Source of the DNA: Crossiella cryophila
Lineage (GTDB): Bacteria > Actinomycetota > Actinomycetes > Mycobacteriales > Pseudonocardiaceae
Direction of reading: 5' to 3'
DNA length: 64,000 bases
Assembly: GCF_014204915.1 (NCBI RefSeq)
Contig: NZ_JACHMH010000001.1
Location: forward strand, 5,233,501-5,297,500
Position 1 is the stretch's first letter, and the number at the start of each line of letters is the position of its first letter. Shown piece by piece: positions 1 through 6,952 of the stretch. The translations under genes were made by a program, and so were the position numbers. The notes under the pieces were generated by a model that did no database searches, was not told the origin of the DNA, and saw only the letters and a list, made by a program, of their open reading frames with translations.

Positions 1-1
1 C

Positions 2-154
2 CGGCACCTCCCGGTGGACCAGCTGGGCACCTGTGACGACTGTGGGTTCTCCCCGTTCGCCGATGACACCTCGACCTCGCGGGAGACCGCCTTCGCCAAG
101 ATCGAGGCCAGGGTGCGCGGCACTCAGCTGGCATCGGAAGAGCTTGGCCTGTAA
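2..154 (+). CDS. C-terminal end of a MetE-like (cobalamin-independent methionine synthase II family) protein, partial
   Basis: Only the last 50 codons are in the window; the gene enters from the left edge and ends with TAA. The visible protein ends with the segment CDDCGFSPFADDTSTSRETA followed by a basic/acidic helix. This resembles the C-terminal zinc-site region (Q/D-CGF) of the short MetE-like methyltransferases, where a Cys near the C-terminus is a zinc ligand. It runs toward the leftward biosynthetic operon (tail-to-tail, 27 bp gap), so it may mark the left edge of that cluster or belong to it. The assignment rests on recall of a short family signature, so it is only moderately secure. 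Confidence 0.5.
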   Translation, partial: RHLPVDQLGTCDDCGFSPFADDTSTSRETAFAKIEARVRGTQLASEELGL

Positions 155-181
155 GGGAATCGGGGCCGGTCCGGGGTGTGC

Positions 182-1924
182 TCATCGCGTCCCCGGCCCG
201 GCCACCCTGGCCAGCTCGCGCACCGCGGTGTGCGCGGTGTCCACGGCGCCGTCCAGGTAGGGGTGGTTGGCCACGTCCACGCCCGCGATCCGGATCCGGC
301 CGACGCCCTTGGCCAGCAGGTCGCCGGGGAGCGGGCCGTCCGGCCAGCGGTCGGCGTCATGCGGCAGCGTCAGGTAGCGGGCGTACCCGTGTGGCCAGGT
401 GTTGACGGTCAGGGCGGCGATATCGCGATCCGGGTCGAACCCGGCGGGGCCGAGAACGCGGGTCAGGGTGTCGAGCAGGCTGGTCTCCAGTTCGGCCGGG
501 CCGTGGTTGATCAGCCAGTGGCGGCCCTGGGCCGCGCCGACCGCCGGGGGCACACCGGGTCGGGTAAAGCAGCCGAAGAAGTTGGCCGGCACCGGGTGCT
601 CCGGACCGGGGCTGGGGTGGTGGTCGCCGATGTGGACCGGGAACTCCAGTGCACCGCGCTGCCAGTGGCCCGAGGGCAGGGTGAGGCGGTTGATGCCCAG
701 GCGCTGCCAGGGTTTCCAGTTCCGCAGGGCCAGGTTGGCATAGGCCAGCGGGTAGCGGCCGGTGGCGGCCGCGGCGGAGCGTTGCGCGGTGGAGAGTTCC
801 GGGACGATGGCGGGCAGTCCGGCGGTCCAGGAGGCCAGGATCACGGCCCCGGCGGTGACCCGGTGCCGGCCGCCACCGGCGGTGTACGTCACCGAGACCG
901 CCGATCCGGTGTTGCGGACCTCGACCACCTTGCCGCGCAGGCGGATCCGGACGTTCTGCTGTGGACTGTCCAATTGGGACTCATCCAGGGTGGCCGAGAG
1001 CAGGTCGTCGACGGTGCCGGGTGGGGCCAGCGTGGGGATCAGCGCGCGGGCCAGGGCGCGGGCGATGGTGGCGTTGCCGTCCGGGAAACGGTAGACCGGG
1101 GCTTCCTCGCTGTACCAGAACTGCCTGCCGGTCTTGCTCAATCCAGGCCATGGATCGCCCTCGTAGCCGATGCGCAGGCCGGACAGGCCGGGGAAGCCGA
1201 TCAACGCGGCGTCCAGGGCCGGGTGCTGGTCGAAGTTCAGGCCGGAGTCGACCGCGGTGGAACGTAACAGGAATCGGTGCACGGCCGGGTGCAGGTCGGC
1301 GAAGTCGGTGAGCACCTGGGCGCAGGTGCGCACGCGCAGGGCGGCGAGTTTGGCCGCGCGGTCCCGGCCGCTGAGCCAGTCCGGGCAGCGGTCCAGGATC
1401 TCGCCGAGCTGGCGGCGGGCCTCCGGCGGCATGGGCGCGGCGGCCAGGGCGTCCGTCCACTTCGTACCGGGCGGCAGCACCGCGAGGTGGTCGTGCTCCC
1501 AGTGCTCGCGGTGGAAGAACACGCCGTGCCCGCCCGCGCCCTGCCCGCGGTAGTGCCCGGGATCGCAGTCCTGGTGGAAGCGGTCGGTGTTGATGCCCAG
1601 CTCCCGCAACAGGTCCCTGGCACTGGCCGGGTAGGTGCTGGGCCGGGTGATCGCCTGCGAACCGCCGGTGGCGAGCAGCCGGTGACCGTCCACTGTGTAC
1701 TCGTGCCGGGTGGCGTGCCCGCCGAACTGGGCAGCCGGGTCCAGCAACAGGATCCGGGCGTCCGGCTGGACATCACGCAGCCAGAAGTAGGCGGCCGCCA
1801 GTCCGGCGATCCCGGCCCCGGCCACCACCAGGTCGTAGCTCTCCCCGGCGTCGGTGAACCCGGGCGCGGGGCCGTCGGTGATCCCGTCGACCACCAGTCG
1901 TGAGGTCAGCCGCCCGGCGCCCAC
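182..1924 (-). CDS. FAD-dependent amine oxidase / spermidine dehydrogenase-like protein
   Basis: A 580-residue flavoprotein. Near residues 30-60 there is a dinucleotide-binding motif, VVAGAGIAGLAAAYFWLRD, followed by an acidic strand end and the second glycine-rich segment FGGHATRHEY. The segment around residue 130 (GHYRGQGAGGHGVFF) and the overall length resemble bacterial spermidine dehydrogenase-like NAD(P)-binding proteins of the flavin amine oxidase superfamily. The expected reaction is FAD-linked oxidation of a C-N or C-C bond. It follows the class III aminotransferase by 4 bp and probably shares a transcript with it and the VOC gene. The substrate cannot be read from sequence. Linkage to the enediyne operon suggests a tailoring step, but a house-keeping polyamine role is also possible. 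Confidence 0.75.
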   Translation of the reverse strand: MGAGRLTSRLVVDGITDGPAPGFTDAGESYDLVVAGAGIAGLAAAYFWLRDVQPDARILLLDPAAQFGGHATRHEYTVDGHRLLATGGSQAITRPSTYPASARDLLRELGINTDRFHQDCDPGHYRGQGAGGHGVFFHREHWEHDHLAVLPPGTKWTDALAAAPMPPEARRQLGEILDRCPDWLSGRDRAAKLAALRVRTCAQVLTDFADLHPAVHRFLLRSTAVDSGLNFDQHPALDAALIGFPGLSGLRIGYEGDPWPGLSKTGRQFWYSEEAPVYRFPDGNATIARALARALIPTLAPPGTVDDLLSATLDESQLDSPQQNVRIRLRGKVVEVRNTGSAVSVTYTAGGGRHRVTAGAVILASWTAGLPAIVPELSTAQRSAAAATGRYPLAYANLALRNWKPWQRLGINRLTLPSGHWQRGALEFPVHIGDHHPSPGPEHPVPANFFGCFTRPGVPPAVGAAQGRHWLINHGPAELETSLLDTLTRVLGPAGFDPDRDIAALTVNTWPHGYARYLTLPHDADRWPDGPLPGDLLAKGVGRIRIAGVDVANHPYLDGAVDTAHTAVRELARVAGPGTR

Positions 1925-1928
1925 CCGT

Positions 1929-3254
1929 TCACCCGGCGGCCGTGACCTGGTCGAGCACCTCGGCCACCTGGTCGGCCTCGGCCAGGCTCAGCGTCAGCGG
2001 CGGGAACAGGCCGATGCCGCCACTGGCCAGCAGTGGGTGCACCAGCAGACCCCGGTACCGGCAGCCGATCACCGCGGTCATCACCTCCAGGATCGAGGCC
2101 GGACCCTTGCCACCGCGCGGAGACAGCTCGATGCCGATCATCAGGCCCCGGCCCCGGACATCCCGCACGGTCGCCCGCGATCGCAATGGCGCCAACCGGT
2201 CGAGCAGGTACTCGCCGACCACCCGGGAGTTCTCCACCAGCCCTTCGCGGTCGAGCACGTCCAGGGTGGCGATCGCGGCCGCGCAGGCCGCCGGGTTGCC
2301 GCCCTGGGTTTCCCCGTGCAGCAACGGCAAACCGGCCCGCCGGAACGCGTCGAAGATCGCCTCGGTGAACAGTGCCGCGCCCAGTGGCAGATAGCCGCTG
2401 TTGATGCCCTTGGACAGCACCACCACGTCCGGGCGCAGGTCGTAGTGCTCGCCGCCGAACATCCGGCCGGTCCGGCCGAAACCGGTGGCCACCTCGTCGG
2501 CGATCAGCAGGATCCCGTTGTCCCGGCACAGTTCGCTCACCCCGGCGACGAACTCCGGCGGCAGCGGGATCACTCCGCCGGAGGCCAGCACCGGTTCCAG
2601 GATGACCGCGGCGATCCGCCCGCGCTCGGCGTCGACCAGTTGTGCGAACGCGGTCAGCGCGGTCGCGCCGGGCGGATCGTCGGCGATTCGCGGGGTGGGG
2701 ATCTTGCGCACCCCGCTCAGATCGGCGCCGTAGGCCCGCTGTTCGATGTCCTCGCCGGTCACGCTCATGCTGCCGTAGAGCGTGCCGTGCCAGGAGTAGC
2801 GGTCCAGGGACACGATCAGCCGTCGTTCGGGCTCCCCGGTCAGCCGGAAGTACCGGCGCACCACCTTCATCGCCGTCTCCACCGCGCTCGCGCCGCCGGT
2901 GGTGAAGTGCACCCTGGTGAGTCCGGGCGGCGCGATCGACAGCAGCCTGCGGGCGAGGGTGGTGGCGGGCTCGTGGGAGAACAGGAACAACGTGCCGTAG
3001 GACAGCTTCCGCAGTTGGCTGGTGATGGCGTCCAGGATGTCGGGATGGCCGAATCCGCAGGTGACATTCCACAGTCCGGCGGTCCCGCTGAGGTACTCGT
3101 TGCCCTGATCATCGCGTACCCGGACACCCGAGCCCGATACGATCCGCACGCCGTGCTCGGCCATGAACGAGTAGTCCGACATCGGGTTCCACACCGGATC
3201 CGCCGGAATCGACGGGACCGGGACTTCCGCGACTTCGCTGGACGCCTCACTCAC
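1929..3254 (-). CDS. Class III (omega) aminotransferase, PLP-dependent
   Basis: A 441-residue fold-type I aminotransferase. It carries the class III signature: a Gly/Ser-rich cofactor loop (TTGGASAVETAMK, about residue 117), the PLP-pyridine Asp in LLIADEVATGFGRTG (about 250) and the Schiff-base Lys in VVLSKGINSGYLP (about 282). It starts with GTG and overlaps the upstream VOC stop by 4 bp (GTGA), so the two are translationally coupled. Family members move an amino group between an omega-amino acid or amine and a keto acid or aldehyde. Next to a flavin amine-oxidase-like gene and an enediyne operon, it could aminate or deaminate a polyketide-derived carbonyl; that role is inferred. Confidence 0.85.
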   Translation of the reverse strand: MSEASSEVAEVPVPSIPADPVWNPMSDYSFMAEHGVRIVSGSGVRVRDDQGNEYLSGTAGLWNVTCGFGHPDILDAITSQLRKLSYGTLFLFSHEPATTLARRLLSIAPPGLTRVHFTTGGASAVETAMKVVRRYFRLTGEPERRLIVSLDRYSWHGTLYGSMSVTGEDIEQRAYGADLSGVRKIPTPRIADDPPGATALTAFAQLVDAERGRIAAVILEPVLASGGVIPLPPEFVAGVSELCRDNGILLIADEVATGFGRTGRMFGGEHYDLRPDVVVLSKGINSGYLPLGAALFTEAIFDAFRRAGLPLLHGETQGGNPAACAAAIATLDVLDREGLVENSRVVGEYLLDRLAPLRSRATVRDVRGRGLMIGIELSPRGGKGPASILEVMTAVIGCRYRGLLVHPLLASGGIGLFPPLTLSLAEADQVAEVLDQVTAAG

Positions 3255-3613
3255 TCGGTCAACTCCTCCACAAAGGTCACCTCATTGCCCTCGGCGTCGA
3301 AAATGGTGCTCGTCTTGACGATGCCCGGGTATTCCTCCACCGCACCCGCGGTGAATCCGGCCGCCTCGATCGACTTGACCTGTGCGGCGAGATCCCGGAC
3401 CCCGATCACCACCGAACTCTTGCCGGCGCGATCCGGGTTCTCGGTGAGCTGCACCCAGGCATTGGGCGCGAGCTGCCATTCCGCGATTCCCTCTGTGGGC
3501 ACAACGTCGGGCTCACGTCCGAAAAGCTTCGAGTACCAGGACTGCGCAGCTTCGAAATCAGCCACCGCAACGCCGGCGAGCACGCTGTCGATGTTCTGGT
3601 CTCCGGCCGTCAA
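3251..3613 (-). CDS. VOC-fold protein (glyoxalase/bleomycin-resistance family), candidate self-resistance protein
   Basis: A 120-residue single-module pair of beta-alpha-beta-beta-beta units: AGVAVADFEAAQSWYSKLFG at the start and GVRDLAAQVKSIEAAGF in the second half, ending in FDAEGNEVTFVEE. The His that normally supplies the first-strand metal ligand in glyoxalase I-like enzymes is replaced (AGVAV), which favours a ligand-binding role over metal catalysis. The TTG start is set by a GGAGGG Shine-Dalgarno 7 nt upstream. It is the first gene of a three-gene leftward unit next to an enediyne operon. Drug sequestration is a known job of this fold (bleomycin-type binding proteins), so self-resistance is a reasonable inference. 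Confidence 0.75.
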   Translation of the reverse strand: MTAGDQNIDSVLAGVAVADFEAAQSWYSKLFGREPDVVPTEGIAEWQLAPNAWVQLTENPDRAGKSSVVIGVRDLAAQVKSIEAAGFTAGAVEEYPGIVKTSTIFDAEGNEVTFVEELTE

Positions 3614-3783
3614 TTAACTGCCCTCCAGTGGATAGGAGTGAAACTTGGCGCGGCTCAACCTACACGAAACGGACATCCCGGTCGAGCATTGATCAGTGCT
3701 TCGCCGGATCGTGTGCGCATTGTTCAGTCAACTCGTGTACACAATTTATCCGCACGTCCCGGCCATTTACACAGACAACTCGC
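3614..3783 (-). promoter_or_regulatory. Probable promoter region of the VOC-aminotransferase-oxidoreductase unit
   Basis: A 170-bp gap between co-oriented genes, visibly richer in A/T than its surroundings (for example the ACACAATTTATCC stretch near 3740). Neighbouring genes in this block overlap or lie a few bases apart, so this gap most likely holds a separate promoter. I could not identify a specific -35/-10 pair with confidence. Confidence 0.4.
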
Positions 3784-4869
3784 CTATTGCTCACCCGCCT
3801 CGATCGTTTGCGCCACCTGGGCCACCCTGGCGGCGTCGGCGGCCTCCACCTGTTCGGCCACCCGGTCGTCCCTGGCGTGCGTCTGGTCCAGGTCCACCGC
3901 CTCGAACTGGATCACCCCCATGTCCTCGAAGGCCCGCCGCACCTTCGGCCCGCACAGCCCGATGTCCTGCACCGCGGGCACGATCCGGGAGAACAGCTGG
4001 GTGCGGAACCCGCGCATGAACGGCGAGTGCTCCACGTGCTCCAGGCAGTCCCGCACCGGCAGCCCGAGCCGCTCGAAGACCTCCTCGCCCATCAGCCGGT
4101 CCCGCATCAGGTGGCAGGCGTCGACCACGAACTCCTCCCGCTCGGCGATCTCCCTGGCGGTCAGCTCGCGGTAGAGGTCGCGCAGCCCGATCCGGCCGAA
4201 GGCCACGTGCCGGGCCTCGTCCTGCATGACGTAGGCGTTGATGGCGCGGAACAGCGGATGTGTGGTGGAGTCCCGGCCCAGTGCGAACGCGGCCAGCGCC
4301 AGGCCCTCGATGAGCACCTGCATGCCGAGCTGCACGATGTCCGCCCGCGGATCCGCCAGCACCGCGGTGAGCAGTTCCTTCATCGGCGCCGAGATCGGGT
4401 AGGCGAGGTCGATCTTCTCCCGGACCAGCCGGGAGAAGACCTCCACGTGCCGGGCCTCGTCCACCACCTGGGTGGCGGCGTAGAACTTGGCGTCCAGCTC
4501 GGGCACGGTCTCCACCACCCGGGCCGCGCAGATCAGCGCGCCCTGTTCGCCGTGCAGGAACATGGAGTTGTTGAACGCGGTGACGTGATGCCGGTACTCG
4601 TTCCGCTCGGCCTTGGTCATCTTCTCGAAGACCGGTGAGCCGAACAGCGGCAGGAAGTGGTCGGGCTCGTGCTCCGGCGAGGTCGGGTCGAACGGGATCG
4701 ACCAGTCGATCCGCTCGTTGGCGTCCCACTGCTTGGCCTTGCCGCGTTCGTAGAGCCCGAGCAGCCGGTCCTGGCTGGGGTCGTAGTCCCAGTCGAAGAC
4801 CACGGTGGCGCTGGTGGACAGCGACCACTTGGTCTGCTCGACGGGCAGCGCGTAACGCCTGGTGCTCAC
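3784..4869 (-). CDS. Ferritin-like diiron protein, AurF (p-aminobenzoate N-oxygenase)-like
   Basis: A 361-residue all-helical protein with a full set of diiron ligands: E108 (HGEQG), E138 and H141 (DEARH), E188 (LIEGL), E218 and H221 (QDEARH). This E, ExxH, E, ExxH pattern is that of the AurF/ferritin-like diiron oxygenases, which carry out N-oxygenation or C-H/C-N oxidation with O2. I chose the GTG at 4869, ten bases after the methyltransferase stop. Its AGGGG ribosome site overlaps that stop, and the upstream in-frame extension is Ser/Arg-rich shadow sequence. It is the last gene of the E3-to-E10 operon run. Oxidative tailoring of the polyketide is inferred; I recognise no close characterised homolog. 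Confidence 0.75.
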   Translation of the reverse strand: MSTRRYALPVEQTKWSLSTSATVVFDWDYDPSQDRLLGLYERGKAKQWDANERIDWSIPFDPTSPEHEPDHFLPLFGSPVFEKMTKAERNEYRHHVTAFNNSMFLHGEQGALICAARVVETVPELDAKFYAATQVVDEARHVEVFSRLVREKIDLAYPISAPMKELLTAVLADPRADIVQLGMQVLIEGLALAAFALGRDSTTHPLFRAINAYVMQDEARHVAFGRIGLRDLYRELTAREIAEREEFVVDACHLMRDRLMGEEVFERLGLPVRDCLEHVEHSPFMRGFRTQLFSRIVPAVQDIGLCGPKVRRAFEDMGVIQFEAVDLDQTHARDDRVAEQVEAADAARVAQVAQTIEAGEQ

Positions 4870-4879
4870 CGGCCGCCCC

Positions 4880-5599
4880 TCACACCTTCTCGAAGACCGA
4901 CACCGCGAGGAAACTGGCGCTGGTGAAGGGTTCCTGACCCCAGCCACCCCACCGGGCACGCAACCGCAGGCCCGCGAGCCGGGCCATCAGGTCCAGTTCG
5001 GCAGGCGAGACCAGCCTGCCGCGGAAGGGCAGCACCCGGACCTGGTTGTCGGCCAGGATGATCTCCCTGGTGCTGAACCGCTGGGTGGCCGAGTTGGCCT
5101 CGGTGGCCCACAGCACCGCGCTCTTCTGGCCCATGTGGATGAGCAGGATCCCGCCGCCCGCGGGGTTGGGATCGAGCTGTCCCAGGGTTTCCAGCACCAG
5201 CACGCCGTCCTCGGTGAGTCGCTCGGCCGCGTTGGTGATGCACTGGAGCTGCTGTTCCTGGGTGCGCATCAGCAGCAACGTGTTGTCCACGCAGGAGATC
5301 AGCCGGAACCGTTGGGACAGTGGGATGTCCGGCAGCAACGCGGTGACCGTGCGCACCGAGGCGCCGCCGGGTTTGGCGGCCAGCGCGGCCAGCATCCGCG
5401 GCGAGTTGTCCAGGCCGTGCACCTCCAGCCCGGCCTCGGCCAGTGGGATGGCCACCCGGCCGGTGCCGACCCCGAGTTCCAGCACGGGTCCTGGCCCGGC
5501 CAGCTCGGCGAGGGTGGCGATCTCGTCCTTGGGCGCGATGTCGCCGTACACCGAGTCGAACACCTCGGCGAACACCTCGCCGTAGGTCTCGCTCTCCAT
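4880..5599 (-). CDS. Class I SAM-dependent methyltransferase
   Basis: A 239-residue Rossmann-fold methyltransferase. Motif I is VLELGVGTGRVAIPLA (about residues 39-54), followed by the acidic strand end GLEVHGLDNSP that contacts the SAM ribose, then motif-II-like LISCVDNTLLLM. The N-terminus (YGEVFAEVFDSVYGDIAPKDEI) is like small-molecule N- or O-methyltransferases of antibiotic clusters. It ends 10 bp before the diiron gene and starts 221 bp after the stop of the unknown gene upstream. Likely role: methylation of the aglycone or an aminosugar. The sugar aminotransferase in the cluster makes N-methylation possible, but nothing in the sequence decides it. Confidence 0.85.
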   Translation of the reverse strand: MESETYGEVFAEVFDSVYGDIAPKDEIATLAELAGPGPVLELGVGTGRVAIPLAEAGLEVHGLDNSPRMLAALAAKPGGASVRTVTALLPDIPLSQRFRLISCVDNTLLLMRTQEQQLQCITNAAERLTEDGVLVLETLGQLDPNPAGGGILLIHMGQKSAVLWATEANSATQRFSTREIILADNQVRVLPFRGRLVSPAELDLMARLAGLRLRARWGGWGQEPFTSASFLAVSVFEKV

Positions 5600-5820
5600 C
5601 CGTACCGCCTCTCCCTACCGTGTCGGGGACTGCTTTCTGCGTTGTGCGCCAACGATCTCCGCGCCCGCGGAGCCGCGGGTGGGAGGGCGGCACGGGGCAG
5701 GTTGGCACACGCGAACCCGCCCTCCCGATCGATCGCGCGTCGGACCGGTCAGCTCGTCAGCTCCTCAGCCCGGCCGCCCCGCGATCCTCGGGCCGGCGGT
5801 GGCCCGACCTCGGTCACCGG

Positions 5821-6459
5821 TCAGGACGAGATGATCCCGGTGAGTGTGCTCGCGGTCGCCTCCTTCGTGGCGATCTCGTCGCCCTCCTCGGTGTAGAGCT
5901 TGACCACGCCCTGCTGGATGAACGGCTCGCCGATCGGCGGCACCGTGGTCACCATGGCCCGCATGATCGCCGGACCGCGGTTGTGCAGGCGCCCGAACGG
6001 CGTCTCCACGACCAGGTTGACCTCGGAGACGCACGGCACCGGCACGGAGCCGAAGGTGATGTCCGCCGGGACCAGGCAGTGGCCCAGCGTGGGCCGGATC
6101 ATCGGGTCGACGCCGCGGCCCATCAGGATCCGGATCGGGGTGTCAGTGCCGAAGAGCACGGTGCTGACGCCGGTGGTGATGAAACGGTAGGTCTCCCAGT
6201 CGAACCGCAGGCTGCCGTCGCTGAGCAGCACGGGGTCCGGGATCGCGATTTCGCTCTCCAGGGAGGTGAGCTTGATCTGCTCGCGCGGGGCGGCGGGGTC
6301 GCTGCCGTCGCCGAGCACCACGTCGATGGTGGTCTCCACCGTGGTCCGGTAGCCGAGCTGGCCGTTGCCCAGCAGCACCCGCGGCTGCATGTGGGTCAGT
6401 GCGGCGGCGATCCGCTCGTCCACGCTCGTCGTGGTCCGCTCACGTAATCGTGCGACCAT
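5821..6459 (-). CDS. Unrecognised protein encoded just downstream of the E10 thioesterase
   Basis: A 212-residue protein, soluble, with alternating beta-strand character and no signal peptide or membrane segment (for example VLLGNGQLGYRTTVETTIDV, then FDWETYRFITTGVSTVLFG). I do not recognise its family. The start is the ATG at 6459, preceded by an AGGAGG ribosome site. The ORF extends further upstream, but that extension is basic and overlaps the thioesterase. Its start lies 20 bp inside the end of the E10 gene, so it is almost certainly co-translated with the enediyne PKS cassette. The 221-bp gap after it holds no gene that I can see. It is a good candidate for a new enediyne-associated function. 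Confidence 0.65.
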   Translation of the reverse strand: MVARLRERTTTSVDERIAAALTHMQPRVLLGNGQLGYRTTVETTIDVVLGDGSDPAAPREQIKLTSLESEIAIPDPVLLSDGSLRFDWETYRFITTGVSTVLFGTDTPIRILMGRGVDPMIRPTLGHCLVPADITFGSVPVPCVSEVNLVVETPFGRLHNRGPAIMRAMVTTVPPIGEPFIQQGVVKLYTEEGDEIATKEATASTLTGIISS

Positions 6460-6952
6460 CTTTGTCCTCCTCTGTCGGGTTGTGCGCACCTCCGCCTGAC
6501 GGCGAAGTCTCGGGCGGGATTCCGTTTCGCTGGTAGGCGGCCACCGCCGCGGCCACGGCGGTGATCAGCGTGGCGGGCACCGGCCGGGGCCGGGGCCGGT
6601 CACCGTCGCGGGTGAACCAGGCCAGGCCCTGTTTGCCGCGCGCGATCGGCTGACCGGCGCGCAGGTACTCGAAGAGCAGGGTGAGCCGGTTCTGCAGCAC
6701 CTCGCCGACCCGCATCCGGATCAGCACCTCGTCGAAGGCGTGCAGTTCGGCGTAGTAGTCGCAGGAGCAGTGCGTGGTGACCAGCAGGGTGCGTTCACCG
6801 AGTTCGGCCAGCACCTCGGGCGCGCGGGTGCGCAGGAACAGTTCCCGGCACTGTCCTTGCCAGCGCAGGTAATGGGTGAAGTAGACGTTGCCGAGGGCGT
6901 TGGTCTCCTCGAGGGTGACCAGGTGCCGGTGCTCGAAGGCGGGGAGGTCCAT
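6440..6952 (-). CDS. Enediyne-type hot-dog thioesterase (E10 / CalE7-DynE7 family)
   Basis: A 170-residue single hot-dog-fold thioesterase. The N-terminal block HRHLVTLEETNALGNVYFTH and the following RWQGQCRELFL are the hallmark of the enediyne E10 (CalE7/DynE7) family, which hydrolyses the polyene from the PksE ACP. The remainder (VTTHCSCDYYAELHAFDEVL, then LTLLFEYLRAG) also fits. The ATG at 6952 overlaps the PKS stop by one base (TGATG), giving translational coupling. The C-terminal 35 residues are hydrophilic and longer than the fold needs, because the reading frame runs into the start of the next gene. Confidence 0.93.
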   Translation of the reverse strand: MDLPAFEHRHLVTLEETNALGNVYFTHYLRWQGQCRELFLRTRAPEVLAELGERTLLVTTHCSCDYYAELHAFDEVLIRMRVGEVLQNRLTLLFEYLRAGQPIARGKQGLAWFTRDGDRPRPRPVPATLITAVAAAVAAYQRNGIPPETSPSGGGAHNPTEEDKDGRTIT

